Assembly (NCBI GenBank): GCA_905214365.1
Contig: CAJMMH010000186.1
Location: 1-5,706, forward strand
Reading direction: 5' to 3'
DNA from: an uncultured bacterium
GTDB taxonomy: Bacteria; Bacillota; Clostridia; Lachnospirales; Lachnospiraceae
DNA length: 5,706 nucleotides
In this document: in pieces, positions 1-4,962 of the stretch
Layout: every line of letters starts with the position of its first letter
Position numbering within the stretch: the stretch's first letter is position 1
Program-made: the position numbers and the translations under genes
Notes under the pieces: generated by a model
Databases searched by the model: none
What the model saw: the letters and a program-made list of their open reading frames with translations, nothing else
Told to the model about the DNA's origin: nothing

Positions 1-1521
1 TGCTTCAGAAGCTGTATTATTTACATCATTTTTCTTATTTACACCATCTAAGGATTTCATTGTCGGGAACAGCAATACATCACGGATTGCCGGTGAATCG
101 GTCAGCAGCATAACCAGACGGTCAATACCGTAACCGATGCCGCCTGTCGGAGGCATACCTACCTCCAGCGCGTTCAGGAAGTCCTCATCAGTGTGGTTTG
201 CTTCCTCATCGCCTGCGTCCGCAGCCGCATCCTGTGCCTTGAAACGCTCTCTCTGGTCGATCGGGTCATTCAGCTCGGAATACGCGTTGCACATCTCCCA
301 GGTATTGATATACAGCTCGAAACGCTCTACCTTGCTCGGGTCAGACGGCTTCTTCTTGGTCAGCGGGGAAATCTCAATCGGATGATCGGTGATAAAGGTC
401 GGCTGGATCAGCTTCTCTTCACAGTACTCTTCGAAGAACAGGTTGATGATGTCGCCTCTCTTGTGGCGGGGCTCATACGCAATATGGTGCTGATCAGCCA
501 GTGCCTTTGCCTCTTCATCGGTCGTAACTGTATCAAAATCAATACCGGCATACTTCTTGATCGCATCAATCATGGTCAGACGGGCAAACGGCTTTCCAAG
601 ATCAATCTCCGTTCCGTTGTAGCTGATCACAGTGCTGCCGCATACCTTTTCCGCCAGGTAACGGAACATACTCTCAGTCAGCTCCATCATGCCCTCGTAA
701 TCGGTATATGCCTGGTACAGCTCCATCAGCGTAAACTCCGGGTTGTGACGGGTATCAACACCCTCGTTGCGGAATACGCGGCCAATCTCATAAACGCGCT
801 CTAATCCGCCGACAATCAGTCTCTTCAGATACAGTTCCAGAGAAATACGAAGCTTTACATCCTCATCCAACGCATTGTAATGTGTCTCAAACGGTCTTGC
901 CGCAGCGCCGCCCGCATTGGAAACAAGCATCGGAGTCTCAACCTCCATGAAGTCGCGACCATCCAGGAAATTACGAATCTCCTTAATAATCTTAGAACGC
1001 TTGATAAAGGTATCCTTTACCTCCGGATTCATAATCAGATCCACATAACGCTGACGATAACGGGTATCGGTATTGGTCAGACCATGGAACTTCTCCGGAA
1101 GAATCTGCAGGCTCTTGGACAGCAGCGTAATCTCCTCGACATGAACGGACTTCTCGCCGGTCTTGGTGATAAACTCCGTTCCCTTCAGACCAACGATATC
1201 GCCGATATCCATCTTCTTAAATGCCTTATACGGATCCTCTCCGATGATATCCCTTGCCACATAGCACTGGATGTTTCCCTTCAGATCCTGAACATTGCAG
1301 AAGGAAGCCTTTCCCATCACACGCTTGGACATCAGACGTCCCGCAATGGAAATTTCCTTTCCTTCTTCAAACTGGTCCTTTATATCAGACGTATGCGCAG
1401 TTACATCATACTTCGTAATCACATACGGATCCTGTCCTGCCGCCTGAAGCTCCGCCAGCTTCTCACGGCGTACCTTCAGCAGCTGATTAATATCCTGTTC
1501 CTGATTTGCTGTTCCCGCCAT
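1..1521 (-). CDS. lysS: Lysyl-tRNA synthetase, class II (3' end outside window)
   Basis: This gene encodes the cytosolic enzyme that charges tRNA-Lys with lysine using ATP. I see 507 codons with no stop. The ATG at 1519-1521 is preceded by AAGGAG at 1528-1533. An N-terminal helix (about residues 8-28) leads into the OB-fold anticodon-binding domain (about 57-150, starting ISIAGRLMSKR). The class II catalytic core follows: motif 1 ending in METVETP-like sequence (EVETP, P197), motif 2 FRNEG (250-254) with RHNPEF (258-263), and motif 3 GIGYGIDR ending at R468. Normal bacterial LysRS ends just after LLFPTMK, here residues 483-489. This frame continues with a polar linker rich in Asn, Lys and Asp (492-507) and leaves the window open. 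From memory, some Clostridia LysRS carry a C-terminal EMAP/Trbp111-like tRNA-binding domain, so I infer an extension. The gene lies downstream of greA, beyond a likely terminator. Identity is very secure; the extension's nature is inference. Confidence 0.97.
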   Translation of the reverse strand, partial: MAGTANQEQDINQLLKVRREKLAELQAAGQDPYVITKYDVTAHTSDIKDQFEEGKEISIAGRLMSKRVMGKASFCNVQDLKGNIQCYVARDIIGEDPYKAFKKMDIGDIVGLKGTEFITKTGEKSVHVEEITLLSKSLQILPEKFHGLTNTDTRYRQRYVDLIMNPEVKDTFIKRSKIIKEIRNFLDGRDFMEVETPMLVSNAGGAAARPFETHYNALDEDVKLRISLELYLKRLIVGGLERVYEIGRVFRNEGVDTRHNPEFTLMELYQAYTDYEGMMELTESMFRYLAEKVCGSTVISYNGTEIDLGKPFARLTMIDAIKKYAGIDFDTVTTDEEAKALADQHHIAYEPRHKRGDIINLFFEEYCEEKLIQPTFITDHPIEISPLTKKKPSDPSKVERFELYINTWEMCNAYSELNDPIDQRERFKAQDAAADAGDEEANHTDEDFLNALEVGMPPTGGIGYGIDRLVMLLTDSPAIRDVLLFPTMKSLDGVNKKNDVNNTASEA

Positions 1522-1559
1522 TTTTAACTCCTTATCTTTCTTTGATGCACTCAAAAAAA

Positions 1560-1589
1560 CTTATATACCCGCCTCTGCGGATCCCGCAA
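1560..1589 (-). promoter_or_regulatory. Weak candidate promoter for lysS
   Basis: On the minus strand, TTGCGG (1584-1589) is followed after 18 nt by TATAAG (1560-1565). The -10 matches consensus at 5 of 6 positions, the -35 at only 3 of 6. A T7 run follows at 1553-1559, and the predicted start is near it, about 30 nt before the lysS ATG. The main argument is positional: a likely terminator lies between greA and lysS, so lysS needs a start site in this stretch. The box quality alone would not support the call. Confidence 0.3.
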
Positions 1590-1597
1590 ATTCAGGC
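1571..1597 (-). repeat. Imperfect inverted repeat upstream of lysS
   Basis: TGCGG and CCGCA (1576-1580 and 1584-1588 on the plus strand) form a 5-bp stem with a 3-nt loop. It is nested in an outer GCCT/AGGC pair (1571-1574 and 1594-1597). On the minus strand the T7 run begins 11 nt after the stem, too far for a classical intrinsic terminator. It overlaps the candidate lysS -35, so it could be an operator-like dyad or chance. Confidence 0.35.
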
Positions 1598-1653
1598 ATA
1601 ACAAGATTCTGAGCGTATATTCTGATCTTCTACATATGAACGGCTATGTGCCG

Positions 1654-1712
1654 AAAAATCCGGCAGGCTGTGCGCGCATATGACGAAACCTACTGCAGCA
1701 CAACCCACCGGA
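1654..1712 (-). terminator. Rho-independent terminator after greA
   Basis: Read on the minus strand, the arm at 1712-1698 (TCCGGTGGGTTGTGC) pairs with the arm at 1673-1659 (GCACAGCCTGCCGGA). This gives 15 consecutive pairs, 12 Watson-Crick and 3 G-U. The loop is 24 nt, and the stem is followed directly by TTTTT at 1658-1654. The hairpin starts 12 nt after the greA stop codon. The loop is larger and the T tract shorter than in the strongest terminators, so readthrough into lysS is possible. Confidence 0.75.
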
Positions 1713-1724
1713 CACACTTGTTGC

Positions 1725-2201
1725 TTACTCTCTTGTAACGTCGATGATCTTATACTTAACCGCAATTCCCATGCAGTCAAGCTCAAACTCATCGCCGACA
1801 CCCCTCCCGACAAGCTCACGTCCAAGCGGAGACTCGTTGGAAATCTTGTGTTCCAGGCTGTTTACCTCGGCAGAACCGACGATCGAGAACTCGATCTCCT
1901 CGTTCATTTCCTCGTCAAGTAACTTTACGGTAGAACCGACATGGACTCTGCTGTGGTCGATCTCATCCTCCGCGATAACGACCGCGTTTTTGACCAGGTT
2001 TTCCAACTCTTCAATTCTGGCCTCATTGTCGCGCTGCTCGTCTCTGGCCGCATCATACTCTGCGTTCTCGGAAAGGTCTCCCTGCTCACGGGCTTCCTTA
2101 ATCTTCTCCGCAATTTCTTTTCTCTGGACCAGTTTACGATCATCCAGCTCTTCCTGAAGCTTTTTCAGACCATCGACGGTCATCATTTTCTTATCTGCCA
2201 T
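1725..2201 (-). CDS. greA: Transcription elongation factor GreA
   Basis: GreA enters the RNA polymerase secondary channel and stimulates cleavage of the backtracked 3' RNA end, rescuing stalled complexes. The 158-residue product has the usual family length. Residues about 8-76 form the antiparallel coiled coil. Its tip carries the conserved GDLSENAEY sequence (41-49), including acidic D42 and E45, which correspond to the residues that position the catalytic metal in known Gre factors. The C-terminal FKBP-like domain includes the conserved ESPLGRELVGRGVGD stretch. The ATG at 2199-2201 is preceded by GGGAGG at 2213-2218, a somewhat long 11-nt spacing. The gene sits 83 nt after dusB and has a consensus promoter inside the dusB end, a structured leader and a terminator right behind it. 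It is therefore probably a largely self-contained unit that can also receive transcripts from the upstream operon. Confidence 0.98.
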   Translation of the reverse strand: MADKKMMTVDGLKKLQEELDDRKLVQRKEIAEKIKEAREQGDLSENAEYDAARDEQRDNEARIEELENLVKNAVVIAEDEIDHSRVHVGSTVKLLDEEMNEEIEFSIVGSAEVNSLEHKISNESPLGRELVGRGVGDEFELDCMGIAVKYKIIDVTRE

Positions 2202-2212
2202 GATATATTCAA

Positions 2213-2218
2213 CCTCCC
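2213..2218 (-). promoter_or_regulatory. greA ribosome binding site
   Basis: GGGAGG on the minus strand lies 11 nt before the greA ATG. It is separated by a single nucleotide from the base of a perfect 6-bp hairpin (2220-2234), so folding of the leader could affect ribosome access. Confidence 0.75.
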
Positions 2219-2219
2219 A

Positions 2220-2276
2220 CGCGGCACTGCCGCGGCATCAATCTGTGAGTTGCCCCACCCAGTGCCGAAAAGGCAC
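2220..2276 (-). promoter_or_regulatory. Structured greA leader with competing hairpins
   Basis: The expected greA 5' leader contains two local hairpins. The first is GTGCC/GGCAC (2276-2272 with 2266-2262, loop TTTTC). The second is CGCGGC/GCCGCG (2234-2229 with 2225-2220, loop AGT), ending next to the Shine-Dalgarno sequence. CGGCACTG (2267-2260) is also exactly complementary to CAGTGCCG (2229-2222), giving an 8-bp pairing across a 30-nt loop that excludes both local hairpins. Neither hairpin has a T tract, so neither looks like a terminator. A regulatory role is inference; I do not recognise a known riboswitch. Confidence 0.45.
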
Positions 2277-2284
2277 ACTTACAT

Positions 2285-3256
2285 TCATAATATTATATCG
2301 GAAACCGCATAGCTTGTCAACAAACTTTTCAGGTCTTCCATGGTTTCCGCCAGGTTTACTTCCCGGCGCAGACGCGCGGAGTTGGGATATCCGGCCGTAT
2401 ACCAGGCCACCTGCTTGCGCATCTGAAGGATTCCCATATGCTCACCGAATTCCTCCGTCTGCATCTTCGCGTGCCGCAGCAGCATGGAAAGCATCTCTTT
2501 TTGCGTTGGCTTCGGCGGGATCGGCTCCCCAGCCAATGCAGCCTTTACTTCCCGGAAAATCCAGGGATTTCCTCTTGCTGCTCTGGCAATCATGATTCCA
2601 TCGCAGCCGGTTTCCCGCATCAGACGCAGCGCGCTTTCTCCATCGGTGACATCGCCGTTTCCGATGACCGGAATCGAGACTGCTTCCTTCACGCGGCGGA
2701 TGATTTCCCAGTCTGCCTTTCCCGCGTAATACTGCTCTCTGGTTCTTCCGTGAACGGCAATCGCAGCCACGCCGCAGTCCTCAGCGATTTTCGCGATCTC
2801 AACCGCATTGACCTGGCTTTCGTTCCAGCCCTTGCGAATCTTGACCGTTACCGGCTTTTTCACCGCGTGCACCATCGCTGCCAGGATCTGCCGCACCAGT
2901 TGCGGATCCTTCATCAGCGCGGAACCCTCGTGATTGTTGACAACCTTCGGTACCGGACAGCCCATGTTCAGATCAATGATATCGTACGGTCCCTCTTCCA
3001 GTCTCGCCGCCATATCGGCAAGCAGCTGCGGATCGCTTCCAAAGAGCTGAACGGAAATTGGATGCTCCCAGTCGCCGGTTTTTAATAACGGCGCTGTGTT
3101 TTTGTTTCCATAATACATTGCTTTGGCACTGACCATCTCTGTATATAGAAGTCCGCAGCCCTGTTCCCTGCACAGTCTGCGGAACGGAAGATCAGTGACG
3201 CCCGCCATCGGACCGAGCGCCGTTGGAACTTTTATTTCTACCTGACCGATCTTCAC
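2285..3256 (-). CDS. dusB: tRNA-dihydrouridine synthase, DusB/Nifr3 type
   Basis: This FMN-dependent enzyme uses NADPH to reduce specific uridines in the tRNA D-loop to dihydrouridine. The 323-residue length is normal. An N-terminal TIM barrel carries GPMAGVTDLPFR (15-26), DLNMGCPVPKV (95-105) with the expected catalytic C100, KIRKGW (139-144), VHGRTREQYYAGKADW (168-183), IPVIGNGDV (195-203) and ARAARGNPWIF (224-234, FMN phosphate region). A helical tRNA-binding domain follows, with MRKQVAWYTAG (279-289). The start is GTG at 3254-3256. It overlaps the upstream stop as GTGA, and no in-frame alternative lies immediately upstream. No strong Shine-Dalgarno is visible, so initiation probably depends on coupling to the upstream gene. 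The last ten codons contain the greA promoter. Assignment to the DusB subgroup rather than another Dus is based on overall style and is less certain than the enzyme class. Confidence 0.95.
   Translation of the reverse strand: MKIGQVEIKVPTALGPMAGVTDLPFRRLCREQGCGLLYTEMVSAKAMYYGNKNTAPLLKTGDWEHPISVQLFGSDPQLLADMAARLEEGPYDIIDLNMGCPVPKVVNNHEGSALMKDPQLVRQILAAMVHAVKKPVTVKIRKGWNESQVNAVEIAKIAEDCGVAAIAVHGRTREQYYAGKADWEIIRRVKEAVSIPVIGNGDVTDGESALRLMRETGCDGIMIARAARGNPWIFREVKAALAGEPIPPKPTQKEMLSMLLRHAKMQTEEFGEHMGILQMRKQVAWYTAGYPNSARLRREVNLAETMEDLKSLLTSYAVSDIIL
2292..2320 (-). promoter_or_regulatory. Perfect consensus sigma-A promoter for greA
   Basis: On the minus strand, TTGACA (2315-2320) and TATAAT (2292-2297) are separated by exactly 17 nt (2298-2314), matching the housekeeping consensus at all 12 positions. 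The predicted start is an A at about 2285. The boxes overlap the dusB codons for residues 313-322, which use TTG and ATA rather than the GC-ending codons common elsewhere. Transcription would give greA a leader of about 84 nt. Confidence 0.88.
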
Positions 3257-3657
3257 TGCTTCGCACCGTTCCCATTCCCGGCTTTTGGGGCCGCATCCTG
3301 CGCGTTGGGTTCTTCCAGTCCCTCAAGCGGCTGATGCAGCAGCACGGTACGGAAAAAAAGCTCTAACGACTCCATCAGCTCCCGCTTTTCAAACTGCATC
3401 TGGTGCAGCTTCATCCCTGCGCCGACTTCATCATAATAATAATCGCTGTCATCCGCCTCTGTTTTCAGAATCAGCGAACCGTCCGGCTGAAACTCCATCG
3501 TCAGAATTCCTCCGATGTCCTCGGTAAACCAAACACACATCACCTGAAGCTCCTGCTTTACCGCGTCCGGAAGTCGATCAAACGCATGGTTAAAATAATA
3601 CTTCTGATTGTAGGAATTCGCTCCGCACAATACAATATTTGTTAATTTCTCTGCCAT
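3253..3657 (-). CDS. Uncharacterised 134-aa protein, DUF6145-like
   Basis: The function is unknown. The sequence begins MAEKLTNIVLCGANSYNQKYYF and resembles what I recall as the DUF6145 family of Lachnospiraceae and relatives; I could not check this. The core (about 1-110) is soluble and aromatic-rich, with VMCVWFTEDIGGILTMEF (39-56), a very acidic DDSDYYYDE patch and a charged helix EKRELMESLELFFRTVLL. The tail is low-complexity, ending PKAGNGNGAKQ. No signal peptide or membrane segment is seen. The frame stays open upstream to 3807, but the ATG at 3655-3657 has GGTGGAG at 3662-3668, gives the recognisable N-terminus and lies 13 nt after birA; the longer start would overlap birA by about 135 nt. 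The TGA overlaps the dusB GTG start, so the two are probably translationally coupled. This placement hints at a link to tRNA or translation work, but only by association. Confidence 0.88.
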   Translation of the reverse strand: MAEKLTNIVLCGANSYNQKYYFNHAFDRLPDAVKQELQVMCVWFTEDIGGILTMEFQPDGSLILKTEADDSDYYYDEVGAGMKLHQMQFEKRELMESLELFFRTVLLHQPLEGLEEPNAQDAAPKAGNGNGAKQ

Positions 3658-3670
3658 TTTTCTCCACCTG

Positions 3671-4651
3671 TCAGATATATCCGTAAATTCCGCGGACCGA
3701 CACCTCACCGGAGATGATTTCTTCGTCCGCTCCGTCTTCAAACGCAACCCGAAGCGCGCCGAGATCGGTAATACCGAGACAGGTTCCCCTGCGCTCGCCG
3801 CTGTCACTGATAATACTTACCGTACCGCCTTTTCCCGCCAGCTTTTCTTCATAAACTGTGCGGAGCGACCGCAGATCTCCGTCCGCCGCAAACTGCTCAT
3901 AATACTTCTCATAATACCTCATAATCAATCCGAGCAGCGCGCTTCTTGAAATATGTTTGCCGCAGGCAAGATACAGTGACGTAGCTTTCTCTGCCAGTTC
4001 CTCCGGAAAGTTTGTGATATGCACATTGATTCCGATTCCTGTCACCACATAATGGATCAACGACAGCTCCGTACTCATTTCCGTCAGAATCCCGCACAGC
4101 TTACGCCGGTTATACACAATATCGTTGGGCCATTTAATCTGCGTCTGCAGACCGGTCATCTCATCAATTGCCTGACTGACCGCCAACGCCGAGACTAATG
4201 TAATCATCGAGACATGCTCCGGCGGCAGCGTCGGACGCAGCAGCAGAGAAAACGCAAGGGCAGAACCACGCGGCGTTACCCAGCTTCTGCCCCTTCTTCC
4301 CTTTCCTGCTGTCTGACTGTCTGCCGTTACAAGCGCCCCGTGCGGAGCGCCCTCTTCTCCAAGCTGTCTGGCACGGCGGTTCGTGGAATCAATCTCTTCA
4401 TAGACCTCCAGATACTTTCCTGCCCATTCCGTCGTAATATGGCTCGCACAGCTCTCCTTTGTCAGGATATCCGGCTCCTCTGTCAAATGATATCCCCGGT
4501 TTCTCACTGCTTCGATCACATATCCGTCCTCTTCCAGACTGCGGATCGCCTTCCAGACTGCCGTACGTGACACGCCGAAGCGCTCACACAGCTCCTGCCC
4601 GGATACGTATCCGTCTGTCTGCCTGAGTAACTCCAAAAGCTTTGCTTTCAA
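3671..4651 (-). CDS. birA: Bifunctional biotin-[acetyl-CoA-carboxylase] ligase and biotin repressor BirA
   Basis: BirA activates biotin to biotinyl-AMP and transfers it to the lysine of biotin carboxyl carrier proteins. With the N-terminal DNA-binding domain it also acts as a biotin-responsive repressor. In the 326 residues, the winged helix-turn-helix occupies about 1-60 (SGQELCERFGVSRTAVWKAI, 17-36). The catalytic domain has DSTN (88-91), the biotin-AMP loop GKGRRGRSW (116-124), KWPND (173-177), KLCGILTE (184-191) and GIGINVH (205-211). A C-terminal SH3-like domain (about 272-326) completes the long class II form. The start is TTG at 4649-4651, chosen because a perfect AAGGAGG (4659-4665) lies 7 nt upstream. 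The stop of the preceding gene is part of the same TAAGGAGG. No biotin operator pair is visible in the window, so its regulatory targets lie elsewhere. Confidence 0.97.
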   Translation of the reverse strand: MKAKLLELLRQTDGYVSGQELCERFGVSRTAVWKAIRSLEEDGYVIEAVRNRGYHLTEEPDILTKESCASHITTEWAGKYLEVYEEIDSTNRRARQLGEEGAPHGALVTADSQTAGKGRRGRSWVTPRGSALAFSLLLRPTLPPEHVSMITLVSALAVSQAIDEMTGLQTQIKWPNDIVYNRRKLCGILTEMSTELSLIHYVVTGIGINVHITNFPEELAEKATSLYLACGKHISRSALLGLIMRYYEKYYEQFAADGDLRSLRTVYEEKLAGKGGTVSIISDSGERRGTCLGITDLGALRVAFEDGADEEIISGEVSVRGIYGYI

Positions 4652-4658
4652 CTGCCTT

Positions 4659-4665
4659 CCTCCTT
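4659..4665 (-). promoter_or_regulatory. birA ribosome binding site overlapping upstream stop
   Basis: AAGGAGG on the minus strand shares its first two bases with the TAA stop of the 94-residue membrane protein gene (4664-4666) and lies 7 nt before the birA TTG. It settles the unusual start codon and implies coupling of the two genes. Confidence 0.85.
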
Positions 4666-4948
4666 ACAGGAACCAGGTTGTCAGCACGCTGCCGACCAAC
4701 ATTCCCGTCATAATCGCCGTTCCCAGAAAACACAATGCCGCCAGTCCGAACTTTGCCATTTTCCTGCTGTCCGACCGAACTGCGCAGACACCGCGGGTAA
4801 ACGACAGCACCACACCCAGCCCGAATACAATGCAGAAGCAGAAATCATATTGCTTCCAGTCCAGAATCAGAAAGATCGAAGCGCAGATAATTCCAAGCGA
4901 CAGCAAAATCTGAAACAGCTCCACACCGATTCCGCTTTTCCGCCTCAT
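4664..4948 (-). CDS. Small membrane protein of unknown function, 94 aa
   Basis: I do not recognise a family. The product starts MRRKSGIGVELF and has three likely transmembrane helices, at about residues 9-29, 34-51 and 66-93. The loops between them are short; the second is basic (RSDSRKMAKF, 58-67). The N-terminus is positively charged, which favours it staying in the cytoplasm, so the C-terminus would face outside. There are five cysteines (22, 37, 39, 55, 73) but no CXXC pair and no catalytic motif. The ATG at 4946-4948 has AAGGAG at 4957-4962, 8 nt upstream, and this site overlaps the argF stop. The strong ribosome binding site, operon fit and membrane-like composition make it a real gene. 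It sits between arginine metabolism and birA, but nothing in it shows a role in either. Confidence 0.85.
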   Translation of the reverse strand: MRRKSGIGVELFQILLSLGIICASIFLILDWKQYDFCFCIVFGLGVVLSFTRGVCAVRSDSRKMAKFGLAALCFLGTAIMTGMLVGSVLTTWFL

Positions 4949-4956
4949 AGTGAAAA

Positions 4957-4962
4957 CTCCTT
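4957..4962 (-). promoter_or_regulatory. Ribosome binding site of the 94-aa gene overlapping argF stop
   Basis: AAGGAG on the minus strand begins within the argF TAA (4961-4963), producing TAAGGAG, and lies 8 nt before the next ATG. It repeats the arrangement at the following junction and supports continuous translation across the operon. Confidence 0.8.

Noticed and set aside
193..804. Long plus-strand open frame of 203 codons inside lysS
   Set aside because: It is antisense to a secure LysRS coding region, has no recognisable domain and no good ribosome binding site, and reflects the codon bias of the true gene.
880..1527. Plus-strand open frame of 215 codons opposite the lysS N-terminal half
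   Set aside because: The same region encodes the LysRS OB fold and class II motif 1 on the minus strand. The product is Leu/Arg/His-rich without family likeness.
1641..1665. TGCCG/CGGCA and CGGC/GCCG pairings just after the greA terminator as an antiterminator
   Set aside because: They form only after the terminator and T tract have been transcribed, so they could not pre-empt it; the stems are 4-5 bp and likely chance.
1522..1724. T-box riboswitch upstream of lysS
   Set aside because: The greA-lysS gap shows no T-box consensus (TGGNACCGCG-like) and no terminator/antiterminator pair placed before lysS.
1592..1825. Minus-strand 77-codon frame crossing the greA 3' end and intergenic region
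   Set aside because: It starts inside greA in another frame and runs through the terminator hairpin. No ribosome binding site or family likeness is seen.
2262..2276. Hairpin after dusB as an intrinsic terminator
   Set aside because: The stem is only 5 bp and is followed by TGGGTGGGG rather than a T tract, so it is better treated as leader structure.
2438..3085. Plus-strand open frame of 215 codons opposite dusB
   Set aside because: It is fully antisense to the conserved Dus motifs, with no start signal or recognisable protein.
3658..3807. N-terminal extension of the 134-aa gene back to an ATG at 3807
   Set aside because: It would overlap the end of birA by about 135 nt and adds Arg/Ser-rich sequence unlike the rest. 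The ATG at 3657 has a good ribosome binding site and the recognisable N-terminus.
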